DNA of 34,057 nucleotides from Bacteroidota bacterium (GCA_021779195.1 JAJYBB010000030.1:1-34057); one strand, 5' to 3'; positions 7,781 through 17,892 are shown, counted from the stretch's first letter. Notes: generated from the letters alone by a model not told the origin. Numbers and translations: made by a program.

Positions 7781-9433
7781 TTACCACCAACGTGGATCGC
7801 CAATTTTATTTACAAGCTTTGAGTTAGTTACTTTAAAATTGGAATGTGTCGGATCGGCAAAAATGACATTGGTCGTAGCCCCAAAATCAACAAGATCGTT
7901 GATGGGCGCCACGAAATCGGTGCCAGCCGTATTTAATGTCCATGTTAAATCAGTTGCTCTATAACTATTTGTTATTGTTATATTTGCGCAGGAACTTCGC
8001 ATACCATTGGCAGTGGCAGCTCCTCCAGCTCCGAAAAGACTATTCGTAATAGTAATTCCTCCTGGAATGGTGTTGCCATTATAATCGAGGATATAATTGG
8101 TCGTAGTAGTTGGCGAATAACAAGTAGTCAGATTCTGAAGTGTTATTGAATTTATTCCCAATGTTTTACCACCTACAAATACTTTTTCGGAATGGGCAAC
8201 CGTAGTGTTCTTTATTAAGATATCGCCGATATACGAACCATCATTTCCATTGTTTATTACGCCATATCCTGCTATTGAGTCTATAAAACAATTATCGATA
8301 ATCATAGTCTTAATTGAACAGGTTGTTTGCATTCTGATGGCACCGCGCTTATATTTTAAATTACAATTTTCCAAGACTAAACTATCTAAATTTCCTCCCG
8401 GCTGGTTGAAATTCAAAGCATAGGTAGCTCCGTAATAGCCTGAAGTTTTGAGTTTTGTAGGACCTTCGGAGAAGAAAACTTTTTCAAAACGTAACTTTCC
8501 AACGTTGGTTGCAGCTTTTACACAAAAACTCCCATCCATAGCCAAAATTGCTTTTCCATTGAAACTCAAACCTGTAACAATATTCATCGATACCGGAATT
8601 TGAAGTCCAACAGTAATATTATAAACAGTTCCACCTGAAAGTATCAAATTTAATCCGTTGGGGTGGGCTGCCGATATGCTATCGATAAATGTTTGTGAAA
8701 TTAGGGTTGTACTTACATCATTGGAATAATTTCGTAAATCTACAATATCTCCGCTGAAAACTTGGGAATTACTTGTTTTGAAAATTTTCTTTCCCATGTA
8801 ATTATTATCTTGAAAAATCTTTACATAATATGAAGTCGCAGGCTGAAGTCCTGAAATAATTTTCATACCTGCCTGATTATCATTTGCATCCAAAGTAACG
8901 CTTTTGTAAACGGAATCTTTTGTTACCATCACATCTATTCTTGTGTAAACGATCGAATTTACCGTCCATTTCACTCGAATCGAATTGTCAATCACATCGG
9001 ATGATGCGGGTGCGGTGAGGAATGTGGGATAGTCTAAAGTGGTGATGTCCGGAAGCGTATAAAAATCTGACCGAATGGTATCACCAGTCGATAAGATACT
9101 GTCGCCAATGGAGCGCATGCGGATTTGATAATGGGTATCGTAATCCAATCCTGAAACAAGATGGATGGTACTATCAGTTCTATCGGTACGGAGGATTGTT
9201 TTAAATGAATCGACCGACAATTGAATTTCATACGAAATAGCACCGGTATATCTATCCCATTGAAGATTAATCCATGTTCCGCTATACGTGGCTTTTTTCA
9301 CTATTGGACGAAACAGCCGATTGGGATTTCCTAAAAATTTCTCATCATTACAGCTTATGAATAGAGCTGAGCCAATTAAAATGAAGAGAAGAAGGGATTT
9401 AAATTGAATTGTATTTCTCATTTTATTTCTCAT
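7781..9433 (-). CDS. SusE-position DUF5123/DUF4957-like lipoprotein, probable surface glycan-binding protein
   Basis: The protein has 550 aa from ATG 9433; another in-frame ATG at 9421 is equally likely (546 aa). The signal sequence ends in a lipobox (LIGSALFISCNDE), so the protein is lipid-anchored. After the Cys come two fibronectin-III-like domains (about residues 30-110 and 130-215, with WINLQWD and GLDYDTHYQIRMRS as typical strands). A long right-handed beta-helix follows, rich in short Asn/Ile/Thr repeats such as LENCNLKY, IDNCFIDS and IKNTTV. The protein ends in KIGDPRWW, the closing motif I associate with DUF5123 proteins. It starts 4 bp after the SusD stop codon, the usual place of SusE/F-type surface glycan-binding proteins. 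I see no acidic catalytic constellation like that of GH28 or CE8, so binding is more likely than catalysis. The family name is from memory. Confidence 0.85.
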   Translation of the reverse strand: MRNKMRNTIQFKSLLLFILIGSALFISCNDEKFLGNPNRLFRPIVKKATYSGTWINLQWDRYTGAISYEIQLSVDSFKTILRTDRTDSTIHLVSGLDYDTHYQIRMRSIGDSILSTGDTIRSDFYTLPDITTLDYPTFLTAPASSDVIDNSIRVKWTVNSIVYTRIDVMVTKDSVYKSVTLDANDNQAGMKIISGLQPATSYYVKIFQDNNYMGKKIFKTSNSQVFSGDIVDLRNYSNDVSTTLISQTFIDSISAAHPNGLNLILSGGTVYNITVGLQIPVSMNIVTGLSFNGKAILAMDGSFCVKAATNVGKLRFEKVFFSEGPTKLKTSGYYGATYALNFNQPGGNLDSLVLENCNLKYKRGAIRMQTTCSIKTMIIDNCFIDSIAGYGVINNGNDGSYIGDILIKNTTVAHSEKVFVGGKTLGINSITLQNLTTCYSPTTTTNYILDYNGNTIPGGITITNSLFGAGGAATANGMRSSCANITITNSYRATDLTWTLNTAGTDFVAPINDLVDFGATTNVIFADPTHSNFKVTNSKLVNKIGDPRWW

Positions 9434-9437
9434 TTTA

Positions 9438-11369
9438 TTAGTTTGAACTTGTAACAAGCCCATAACCATCATTAGTCAGATAATTACTTTTAGCAACGGT
9501 TTGGCTTGAAATAGGCAATATATATGGCACCGCACCAATACCTGTCGGGTCGAGGTAACCTCTCCAGCATCTGGTGGTGTAATCTGCTGAACTATATGTT
9601 ATTGTTCCATCTGTGGCAGTTATTTTTTTATAGAGTGATTTACACCAATCGACGGTTGAATAATTTGTCCAACTTGCTATCAGGTCGGATGCAGGTTGAT
9701 AATAATCGTTTAAAAATATGGCGGTTCCATTTGGATTTTGATAATAGAGTTGAACCGCTAAATTGGCATATTTTGCAACTTCGGGCTTATCTAATTCTAA
9801 TCCGTTCGCAGCTTTTCCCATATTATCTAAATTCGCTTCTGTTTCTACTATTTTCTTACCATACAGATTCCAACGAACCAAATCGAAACGACGAAGTCCC
9901 TCTCCGCCAAATTCCCATGCACGTTCATCGACAATGGCATTAAAAAATGCATCTTTAGTTGTCAGGCTATCTACGTAGCCTTGAACTTTGGCTGCATAAT
10001 CACCATTTTTAAAAGCACGGGATCTAACTTTTGCAAGCATATCTTTTGCTAATGGAGTAGGTCCGTTCAATTCATTCTCAGCCTCAGCCAACATAAGCAT
10101 TACATCCGAATAACGCATCAAAGGCCAGTTTATTCCGGTACCTTTCGATGAAGATGCTCCGGGTGAACTTGGCAAGAATAACCGGCACCATTTTCCAACC
10201 GATAAAGAGGTAATGCCTCCAACTGATTGTTGTGTATCAGAAGTATAACTAATTCTAGAGCAGGTTACATCGCGTCGTGAATCCTGTGGATCAAACGAAA
10301 AATAGTAGGATGGTGTCAACCCAACTTGAATGGTTGTTGTACCTTTCGAACTTGCAGAAACCGGAATGCCGATACACCAGCCAACGTCGCCACCACCATT
10401 TGTATTGCCGAATGCTACTTCGTACAGAACGTCATCATTTGTGGGTTTAATCCATTGATTTTCATTCATAAATACGGTTGCAAAATTTGGATTCAGGCTA
10501 TGTTTGTTGAAACTTATAAGATACTGAGCGTAATCTTTAGCCATTTGATAATAGTCTGAAAAGGTGCGAGCTGTTTTTTGAGTACCGTTAATTGTGTATG
10601 TAACAGCCAGACTATCATTGTGAGCAACATCAAGATAATCATCTGCTCGTTTCATTTCACCGCTTTTGGTCATGCCATATCCGGCTCGGAATAATGACAG
10701 CCGTACAATCATTCCGAGTGCAAATTCACGATTCATTCGTTCAATGCCATCGCTGAATTCATCAGCAAAATACATATCTCCTTCGCAATTTACAAGATCC
10801 TGAATCATACCTGAATAGATTATATTTTTATCCGTTTTCGGTACATCTAATTGCATTCCTGCCTGAGCGGCTTTTCTGAAATATGGCACATCGCCCCAGA
10901 AATTGCACAATAAAAAATATCGATAAGCTCTCAAACAATAACTTTCGCCAAGCAGCATTTTCATGTCTTTGTCCTTTGCGACCGGACTTTTTTGAATGCC
11001 TTCGATGCACTGATTTGCACGGTCGATGGCTAAATAATTATCTTGCCAAGCAGAATAAATATCTTTGAATCCAGTTAGGTTGCCTGCTTGAAGCGACCAA
11101 ATATCACGACGTGATCCGTCGGGGAGTGCCCCCGGTGCAATTGCTTCTACATCTGTATTTTGCATCCATACTGACGACATTCGGGAGGTATACGAATCTT
11201 GTGCAAATAATGCATATACACCTAAAACCATCTTTTTGGCATCGCCCGAGTTTGAAAAAACATAGGTTTCATCAAAATTCGATAAAGAGGTCGGCTGAAG
11301 GAAATCACTACAAGACGTGAATGACACCAAAGCCGAGAGAATAATTATATATATTTTATTGATTTTCAT
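9438..11369 (-). CDS. SusD/RagB-family outer-membrane glycan-binding lipoprotein
   Basis: The protein has 643 aa from ATG 11369. Its signal peptide ends in the lipobox VSFTSCSDFL, with Cys20 lipidated and exposed on the surface. The SusD core is clear: the N-terminal TPR-like part (NLTGFKDIYSAWQDNYLAIDRANQCIE), then AYRYFLLCNFWGDVPY, and the C-terminal signature WPLMRYSDVMLMLAEAENEL followed by VRSRAF, ERAWEFGGEGLRRFDLVRW and YILPI. It captures oligosaccharide and closes as a lid over its SusC partner, encoded 26 bp upstream. At 643 aa it is on the long side for SusD proteins (typically 500-600). Aromatic residues (for example Trp and Tyr in QNPNGTAIFLNDYYQPASDL) are candidate binding residues. 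The substrate is inferred from the pectinases alongside. Confidence 0.96.
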   Translation of the reverse strand: MKINKIYIIILSALVSFTSCSDFLQPTSLSNFDETYVFSNSGDAKKMVLGVYALFAQDSYTSRMSSVWMQNTDVEAIAPGALPDGSRRDIWSLQAGNLTGFKDIYSAWQDNYLAIDRANQCIEGIQKSPVAKDKDMKMLLGESYCLRAYRYFLLCNFWGDVPYFRKAAQAGMQLDVPKTDKNIIYSGMIQDLVNCEGDMYFADEFSDGIERMNREFALGMIVRLSLFRAGYGMTKSGEMKRADDYLDVAHNDSLAVTYTINGTQKTARTFSDYYQMAKDYAQYLISFNKHSLNPNFATVFMNENQWIKPTNDDVLYEVAFGNTNGGGDVGWCIGIPVSASSKGTTTIQVGLTPSYYFSFDPQDSRRDVTCSRISYTSDTQQSVGGITSLSVGKWCRLFLPSSPGASSSKGTGINWPLMRYSDVMLMLAEAENELNGPTPLAKDMLAKVRSRAFKNGDYAAKVQGYVDSLTTKDAFFNAIVDERAWEFGGEGLRRFDLVRWNLYGKKIVETEANLDNMGKAANGLELDKPEVAKYANLAVQLYYQNPNGTAIFLNDYYQPASDLIASWTNYSTVDWCKSLYKKITATDGTITYSSADYTTRCWRGYLDPTGIGAVPYILPISSQTVAKSNYLTNDGYGLVTSSN

Positions 11370-11395
11370 AAAGATATAATTTTATTGAAATTAAA

Positions 11396-14300
11396 TTAGA
11401 AAGTCAGATTGATTCCAAAAGTCCAAGAAAAACTCTTTGGATAAGAAGAATAGTCAACTCCCGGAGTTAAACCCGAGGTAGAACTTCCTCTGATTGGAGT
11501 ACTAACTTCAGGGTCGTAGCCACTGTAATTTGTTAGAATCCACAAGTTGTTCAGGTTGCAATAAAATCGCAGCTGGGTACAACTAAACTTTCTGGTAATG
11601 TTTTGAGGAACGGTATAACCGAAAGTCAAATTTTGCAGGCGAAGGAAAGAACCATCCTCAACTGCCCACGAACTTGGCAAAACGGTAGCATTGCCAAACG
11701 AAAATGGCGACCAATATTCTTTGGCATTAGCTCCTTCGTTCATTTGTGCCAGTGTAGCCAAATCGGTAACAATGGTACCATCGGCAGCTAAATAGGTGTA
11801 TCTGTTGTTTTGACTCATGTATGCCAATAGATTTGAATTGGTAGTACGATACGATTGTGAAGAGACAATTTTGTTTGCATTATAAATCTTATTTCCATAT
11901 ACATAATTGAAAAACACAGAAATATCAAAATTGTAGATTTTGCTGTTAAACCCAAAACCTCCGGTGAAAGCAGGAGCTGTTTTGCCGATTATGGTTCTGT
12001 CATCATCGTTTACAACACCGTCGCCATTCAAATCTTTATATTTTGCAGTACCGGGTCGAACGCCTATAACGCCACCTAACATGCCAATATTTGGTACGCC
12101 TGGTTTTAAAATATATTTTTTAGTTGTCGGGTCATAGGATGAGAAGTCGTTAGTAGTGTAATACCCATCGCTTACCCAACCGTAAATTAGTCCAACCGGT
12201 TGACCTACTTGGACATGATAATCGTAATATCCTTTCAGGTCAGTGCCTGCCCAGCCGGAAGAATATTCTTGATATGTGATTCCATTTGCTAATTTATCGA
12301 CATTGGATTTGTTGATTCCAATGTTAAATGTTCCTGACAGACTTACGTTTTTCGTTCTAATAATGTCTCCATTTAAAGTAACTTCTACGCCTTTGTTTGA
12401 GGTTTGACCCACATTCATCATGGTAGAACTGTAACCAGGAGCCACAATAGGAATTTTTATCAACAAATCTTTTGTTGTATTTTGATAATACTCAACTGTA
12501 CCGTTAATTCTTTCGTTAAATAGCCCAAAATCCAACGCAATATTCTGAGTAAAGGTAGTTTCCCATTTAAGTTTTACATTTGGCAATTCTGAATTTGAAG
12601 TTGCCCAATAATTATTTTGAATATCGCCTAATCCATACGTTTTAGAAGCGTTAATACTGTATGTTTTTTTAAATTGAGTAGATCCGATACGGTCATTCCC
12701 GGCAACTCCATATCCTGCTCTCAGTTTCAAGTCGGATAACCAATCTTTTAAATTGACTATAAATGGTTCTTCTATAATTCTCCATGCGCCAGATAAGGCA
12801 GGAAAATAACCCCATTGATTAACAGGAGCAAATTTTGAAGAACCATCGGCACGGAAAGTAGCCGTAAGCAAATATCGATCTTTAAAGTTGTACTCTGCAC
12901 GTCCAAAAAATGACAGCTTGTTGTCGGGAACAGACACATAGCTTGTAAGATTTTTGGTTGGACCGCCAAGTGCAATGTTTGCAAAAATCTTTTCAGGTGT
13001 TAAATCAGTACCGAAACCGGTTGCGTACATATAATTGTTATTATAACTATAACTATTGGTTTCTTGACCTACTAAAATATTTAACTTATTGTCGGATCCA
13101 AAGCTGGTATTATAAGTAACAATGTTGGCAAGTCTCAAACGGGTTGAATTTGTTTTCGTCCAATCTACCAATGGATTCCCATCGACGTACGATGCATTGG
13201 TAGTATATTGACCCCAATAATCTTTATTTTGGTTAAAGCCAAATTCATAACCTCCTTCAATTCTGTACGATAAGTTTTTTAGAATTTTCCATTCCAAACT
13301 TCCCGTAAAATTGAAAATATCTTCGTTTCGTTGCTTCCAATATTGGGCTGCCTGCTGAGTTAACGATAGGTTACTTCGAACCCATTGGTCATACTCATCG
13401 CTGGTCATTAAAGTTGGATCAACAGTCGTCATGCCACTTAATCCTTTTACTGCTGGCGATGTAACAGCCTGTGATGTACGTATTTTATAGGTTCCACCCG
13501 AAGATCCTGAACCATTTACTTCGGTATCGGCAAGTCGGAAATTGAAATTTGCAACTAAATTTTTGGAAATCTCATGAAAGAGTTTAAAGTTGGTTGTAAA
13601 TCGGTTGTAATTATTGTTTTGCATTAAACCGCCATCGAAATTATAGGTGGTGCTGAGCGAAAACTTTGTTTTTTCGTTTCCACCTGTTAACGTAATATTT
13701 TGTTGCTGCGAAACCACACTTGAACCGAACATATCGTTTTGCCAATCGTGTCCTTTTTGATATTTATATAATTCAAGATCGTCCAACACACCAAAGTTTT
13801 GTTGGAAACTCGAAATAGCATCGGCACCTTGCAACGCGGCATACTCATAATTGAGTTTTACGTATTCATACGGATCGAGAACGGCTAATCGTTTTGATAA
13901 TTTTTTGGTTTGAATAAAACCATTGTACGATACTTGTGTTTTTCCTCCTTTAGCCGATTTGGTAGTGATAATCACAACCCCGTTTGCACCTCGCGATCCA
14001 TAAATAGCCGTAGTCGAAGCATCTTTCAATACATCAATGCTCTGAATATCAGTTGGAGAGATGTCATTGATATTGCTTGCAGGAAATCCATCGACAATAT
14101 ACAATGGAGTGTTATCGCCGGTAATTGAACCGCCTCCACGTACCCGAACAATCATTTCAGCATCGGGCGAACCATCAGCGGTTGTAATCTGCACACCGGG
14201 TATGCGCCCGGTTAGAGCTTCAGCAGTTCCGGTTACCGGAATGTCCTGAAGCGCTTTTCCGCTTATGCTTGATACTGAACCCGTCAAATTGGCTTTACGC

Positions 14301-14653
14301 ACTGTTCCATAACCAATTACAACTACTTCATTCAAACTTTTTAAATTGTCTTCTAATGAAATATCTAATTTATTATCAGTAATGGGCACTTCTTTAGTTG
14401 TCATACCGACATAGCTTATAATAAGCGTTTTAGAATTTGAAGGTACATTTATAGTAAATTTACCATTGAGGTCGGTTGCCGAAACGATGGATGTACCTTT
14501 CACTTTTACGGTAGCGCCAATTATTGGTTCGGCTTTTGAGTCTTTTACAATTCCGGTTATCATTTTATGCTGTGCCGAGAGCTGGGAAGAGCATAAGACA
14601 AACAGTCCGATTAAGAAAAGACTTCTGCATGTCCAATTTTTAATTTTTTGCAT
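11396..14653 (-). CDS. SusC/RagA-family TonB-dependent oligosaccharide transporter
   Basis: The protein has 1085 aa. ATG 14653 (MQKIKNWTCRSLFLIGLFVL) is preferred over a GTG two codons upstream. The order is: signal peptide; a carboxypeptidase-regulatory-like domain at about 30-110 (ITGIVKDSKAEPIIGATVKV); the SusC hallmark LNEVVVIGYGTVRKANLTG at about 112; the plug domain (VRGGGSITGDNTPLYIVDG, DVLKDASTTAIYGSRGANG); and a long beta-barrel ending in the aromatic strand FSWTFGINLTF. It imports the oligogalacturonides bound by SusD using TonB energy. Its length is normal for SusC. It lies between a T9SS-exported beta-helix gene (36 bp upstream) and susD (26 bp downstream). Confidence 0.97.
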   Translation of the reverse strand: MQKIKNWTCRSLFLIGLFVLCSSQLSAQHKMITGIVKDSKAEPIIGATVKVKGTSIVSATDLNGKFTINVPSNSKTLIISYVGMTTKEVPITDNKLDISLEDNLKSLNEVVVIGYGTVRKANLTGSVSSISGKALQDIPVTGTAEALTGRIPGVQITTADGSPDAEMIVRVRGGGSITGDNTPLYIVDGFPASNINDISPTDIQSIDVLKDASTTAIYGSRGANGVVIITTKSAKGGKTQVSYNGFIQTKKLSKRLAVLDPYEYVKLNYEYAALQGADAISSFQQNFGVLDDLELYKYQKGHDWQNDMFGSSVVSQQQNITLTGGNEKTKFSLSTTYNFDGGLMQNNNYNRFTTNFKLFHEISKNLVANFNFRLADTEVNGSGSSGGTYKIRTSQAVTSPAVKGLSGMTTVDPTLMTSDEYDQWVRSNLSLTQQAAQYWKQRNEDIFNFTGSLEWKILKNLSYRIEGGYEFGFNQNKDYWGQYTTNASYVDGNPLVDWTKTNSTRLRLANIVTYNTSFGSDNKLNILVGQETNSYSYNNNYMYATGFGTDLTPEKIFANIALGGPTKNLTSYVSVPDNKLSFFGRAEYNFKDRYLLTATFRADGSSKFAPVNQWGYFPALSGAWRIIEEPFIVNLKDWLSDLKLRAGYGVAGNDRIGSTQFKKTYSINASKTYGLGDIQNNYWATSNSELPNVKLKWETTFTQNIALDFGLFNERINGTVEYYQNTTKDLLIKIPIVAPGYSSTMMNVGQTSNKGVEVTLNGDIIRTKNVSLSGTFNIGINKSNVDKLANGITYQEYSSGWAGTDLKGYYDYHVQVGQPVGLIYGWVSDGYYTTNDFSSYDPTTKKYILKPGVPNIGMLGGVIGVRPGTAKYKDLNGDGVVNDDDRTIIGKTAPAFTGGFGFNSKIYNFDISVFFNYVYGNKIYNANKIVSSQSYRTTNSNLLAYMSQNNRYTYLAADGTIVTDLATLAQMNEGANAKEYWSPFSFGNATVLPSSWAVEDGSFLRLQNLTFGYTVPQNITRKFSCTQLRFYCNLNNLWILTNYSGYDPEVSTPIRGSSTSGLTPGVDYSSYPKSFSWTFGINLTF

Positions 14654-14689
14654 GTTCACTGATGATTTTTAAATGATTAGATGTCTGGA

Positions 14690-15961
14690 TTAATTCTTAC
14701 TTATTTTCTGAACGAACTGTTGTCCGGTATTGGTAGTAGCTTCAACAAAATAAATACCTACTGAGAGTTTATTTAAACTGCATGAATTTGTGTTAGTTAG
14801 ATGAACAATGGTTTGTCCGGAAATATTAATCACCCGAACTTTTGCATACACTTGGTCAAGGTAAATAATGTCGGAAGCCGGATTGGGGTACACTTTAAAT
14901 TTTGTTTGAATTGAATTATTCACAGCTGTATTTGTTTTATAGCCCCGCGGATCGCCAATGGTATTGAGCTGAGTTGGAAAAGTTGAAACCACATAATTTT
15001 GGTTCATCGACAATGAATCAACGGTAACCATCCCAAAACCCGACCATGAAGCAGATGTTTTATCAGGTTTAACGAGTGGAACAATTTTCGAAGCAAATAA
15101 ATGAGGGCAAATGATAGAATTGCTTAATGAGAAAGTCCCGGCGGAAGCTGAAAAATCGATTACATTTTTTAATAATGTGTCGGAAGCAGCCGTTGTAATT
15201 CCGGAGAATGAAACGATGGAATTACTTACGGTTAAGTTTGAGCCTGCAGGAGATTTAAATGCGATCATGGATTTAGAAGCAGTTTTGCTGCAATTGAAAA
15301 TAGTAACATGATCAATTAATAGATTCAGGGCAGTAGATGAATCTTCGGAATATAATACACTGCCAAGTCCATTCGTTATGGTGGTATTTCGTATGGTTAT
15401 GTTCGAAACCTTTGCCGTTTTTAAACCAATAGTAGCATACGATGTACTTACTGAAGTGGCATTGCTGATGATACAATTATCAATCACAATTTTATTTATC
15501 GTGGCGATATTCGTGGTATTGTCGGCACGAATTAATCCGCGACCAAAGTTAAGTGCTTCGCAATTAACCATCACGATCGAGTCGATAGTTGCAACTTCGG
15601 CAACGGCTTGGATTCCATATTTCGAATCGGTATTCGTTGTTTGGGGAGTTGTAGGGGTGTCATAATAGAATTTAATACCTTCTACTCGTAAAGATGAGTT
15701 GTTTTTGAGTATAAAACCCAATTTCAAGGTTGGTTTTGAAACTAATCCTGATGCTGCTTTCACGGTTATGTGCTTTGTAACGGTAAGTGCAACTTGAGTT
15801 AACACTGAGTCGCATTGTCCGATAATGATGACATCACCATCGGCTGCATTGGCAACTGCGGTACCTAATGTGGCAGAAGAATAAACGGTTGTTTCAGCTC
15901 CTTTCAAGTTGAACGAACTCAAGGCAATGATTGCCGATAGAAGTAAAAGTTTTGTTTTCAT
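14690..15961 (-). CDS. DUF4957/DUF5123-like beta-helix protein with T9SS tail
   Basis: The protein has 423 aa from ATG 15961, with signal peptide MKTKLLLLSAIIALSSFNL. It starts with a domain resembling pectate-lyase-like DUF4957 (AVANAADGDVIIIGQCDS). It continues as a parallel beta-helix with ladder-like turns (IDSIVMVNCEALNFGRG, INKIVIDNCIIS, SNITIRNTTITNGLGS, LTVSNSIVSFSG). The helix ends in NTIGDPRGY, the same closing motif as the lipoprotein at 7781-9433. A T9SS type A tail follows (FKVYPNPASDIIYLDQV to the C-terminus). It is therefore likely a secreted or surface relative of that lipoprotein. It has no recognised lyase arginine or GH28 acid motif, so it may bind pectin rather than cut it. 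It lies 35 bp after the PL1 stop and 36 bp before susC. Confidence 0.82.
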   Translation of the reverse strand: MKTKLLLLSAIIALSSFNLKGAETTVYSSATLGTAVANAADGDVIIIGQCDSVLTQVALTVTKHITVKAASGLVSKPTLKLGFILKNNSSLRVEGIKFYYDTPTTPQTTNTDSKYGIQAVAEVATIDSIVMVNCEALNFGRGLIRADNTTNIATINKIVIDNCIISNATSVSTSYATIGLKTAKVSNITIRNTTITNGLGSVLYSEDSSTALNLLIDHVTIFNCSKTASKSMIAFKSPAGSNLTVSNSIVSFSGITTAASDTLLKNVIDFSASAGTFSLSNSIICPHLFASKIVPLVKPDKTSASWSGFGMVTVDSLSMNQNYVVSTFPTQLNTIGDPRGYKTNTAVNNSIQTKFKVYPNPASDIIYLDQVYAKVRVINISGQTIVHLTNTNSCSLNKLSVGIYFVEATTNTGQQFVQKISKN

Positions 15962-15996
15962 AAGAATTGAATTTAAGAATTGATATTAATATTTAA

Positions 15997-17865
15997 TTAT
16001 ATAGATTTCAGTATTTTAATTACTTTTGGTTCTTGATTTTCATCATTAAATACCTGCACAAAAAAGACTCCATCGGGTATTGAAGCTACGTTGATTTGTT
16101 GCTGTGTTCCTAATGCAATCACTTCCATTATTTTCAAACCGGCTAGATTGAATATTCGGATCCGATGAATGTTATCCGAGGATTGAACGAAAACGGTCTT
16201 CGTTGATTTTGAATAAAATCCGGTAACGTTTACATTTTTATTTCTGACTGAAACAAGATCAGTAAAATTCCCTTTTTCGTTTTCCTGAGCAGTAATTGAT
16301 TGAACAATACTATTCAAATAAACTTCTAAATAGGTAAACCCATCCGCGTTTTTGTCAATAGAAGTTTTACCCGGATAATTTGTTTCGAGCCAACCGTCGG
16401 GGATTCCATCTCTATTCGAATCGGGCAAAACAGTGCCTGAAGCTAATTGAGGCCAGGGTGTCCACGACGAATCAGCACCTACAGGTTTAATATCTATTTC
16501 AGAATCAATGATTCCATTTTTTGGATACGAAGTGCTTTTCCAGTCAATGGTGGTAGCAACGGCTAAAGTTTCTACACCGATTACAGTACCTGCCGGATAA
16601 GTAACTACACCTAATCCGTTATATTTCGAAAGTCCTTTAAATGTGGATGTTCCGGTACGTGTTTCATTGATGATTCGCAGATCATGCGAGTCGCGATGCA
16701 AACTTGCACCTGCAAAAGCCAGCACATTCTCGTAAGCTTGTTGTGCATTGTGGGTGGTCATATTTCCAAAACTCAGGGGGCTTGAAAGTTTGAGTGCGAT
16801 TTTTTCGGTGGGCGTGATCCCGTAAGTTGAAGAAATTTGGTTGTAAACTCCATAATCCCAATTGTTGGAAGTGGCATTGTTGCAGGCTGCAATATCAGAT
16901 GAAGCAGTGCTGGTAGAAGCATCGATATAATTCCCATCAATATAAAACGTTCCCCAGATATTATTTATTGGATAAAATCCGTCAGTTGCGGGTAAGCCGG
17001 TTTTTTTGTCAATGGCTATAATTCGTCCGCGCTTTGAACCGGTAGGAGTAGCCGGTCCGGGTTTATAGTAATTGTTTACAATATTTACATGCATGGCTTC
17101 GCCTCCATAACATCCGTTGCCGCTCCAATTATAGATCACATTATTCCGAATATCGGTGTATTCGGATAGCTCCGTGTTCGTACCCGGTCCAAGACGAGGT
17201 GTACGGCTATCATTATGAGCCATCAAATTGTGATGAAAACTGGCATGATTTCCGCCCCAAATTCCGCCATAGCCATGCGGTCCTTTTGAATGTTTAGCCA
17301 ACCGGAGGCTTTCGGAGATAATGCACCATTGAAGTGTCGTATTTTCATTGCTGTAAATAGAAACACACTCATCTGTACTCCAGCTCATTGAACAATGATC
17401 GACAATGATATTTTTTGCTCCTCTTCCGCCAAACGCATCTGCACCATCGGCATTGGTAACATATTCCTGACCCATGCGAAACCTAAGATAACGTACGATT
17501 ATATTGCTTGCACTAAACGAAACAGGGAAACCGCCCACGCAAATTCCTTCTCCGGGTGCTGTTTGACCGGCAATGGTAACATTTCCTTGGGATATTTTCA
17601 GTTGTGATGTCAGTAAAATTGTGCCGCTTACTTTGAAAAGGATAGTACGTATACCGGATTGATTTAAACACCAACGTAACGAACCTTCGTGTGTTGATAA
17701 ATCACCGCTGTTGATATCGCTAAGATTGTTTACATAATAGACTGTACCACCCCTTCCTCCGGTAGTGTAACATCCAAATCCTTCGGCTCCTGGAAACGCA
17801 AGCGTTTGAGCCTCGGAATTAAAAACAATTAATAACAACATGAAAATAAGAGTGGATTTTCTCAT
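15997..17865 (-). CDS. PL1-family pectate lyase with T9SS tail
   Basis: The protein has 622 aa from ATG 17865, with signal peptide MRKSTLIFMLLLIVFNSEAQ. It opens with AFPGAEGFGCYTTGGRGG, typical of Bacteroidota PL1 (probably subfamily 2) lyases. The lyase core spans about 22-430: IAGQTAPGEG, calcium-site acidic residues in VDHCSMSWSTDE (Asp156, Asp165), and the catalytic-arginine motif DSRTPRLGPG (Arg221, comparable to Arg218 of PelC). A dockerin-like Ca loop (DSNRDGIPDGW and DKNADG) is followed by a T9SS tail near 545-622. The enzyme cleaves de-esterified homogalacturonan by beta-elimination, and the T9SS tail places it at the cell surface or outside. It is the first gene of the operon, divergent from the regulator gene, so it may be the most strongly induced. 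Confidence 0.94.
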   Translation of the reverse strand: MRKSTLIFMLLLIVFNSEAQTLAFPGAEGFGCYTTGGRGGTVYYVNNLSDINSGDLSTHEGSLRWCLNQSGIRTILFKVSGTILLTSQLKISQGNVTIAGQTAPGEGICVGGFPVSFSASNIIVRYLRFRMGQEYVTNADGADAFGGRGAKNIIVDHCSMSWSTDECVSIYSNENTTLQWCIISESLRLAKHSKGPHGYGGIWGGNHASFHHNLMAHNDSRTPRLGPGTNTELSEYTDIRNNVIYNWSGNGCYGGEAMHVNIVNNYYKPGPATPTGSKRGRIIAIDKKTGLPATDGFYPINNIWGTFYIDGNYIDASTSTASSDIAACNNATSNNWDYGVYNQISSTYGITPTEKIALKLSSPLSFGNMTTHNAQQAYENVLAFAGASLHRDSHDLRIINETRTGTSTFKGLSKYNGLGVVTYPAGTVIGVETLAVATTIDWKSTSYPKNGIIDSEIDIKPVGADSSWTPWPQLASGTVLPDSNRDGIPDGWLETNYPGKTSIDKNADGFTYLEVYLNSIVQSITAQENEKGNFTDLVSVRNKNVNVTGFYSKSTKTVFVQSSDNIHRIRIFNLAGLKIMEVIALGTQQQINVASIPDGVFFVQVFNDENQEPKVIKILKSI

Positions 17866-17892
17866 AAAAATATTTATTGCAGGTTAACGATG

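Noticed and set aside
9524-9943. 139-codon plus-strand open frame inside the susD gene
   Set aside because: It lies antisense to a well-conserved SusD coding region, has no recognisable domain or leader, and is explained as a shadow frame.
15962-15996. AAGAATTGA occurring twice between the PL1 and beta-helix genes
   Set aside because: It is too short and AT-rich to separate from chance in a 35 bp spacer.
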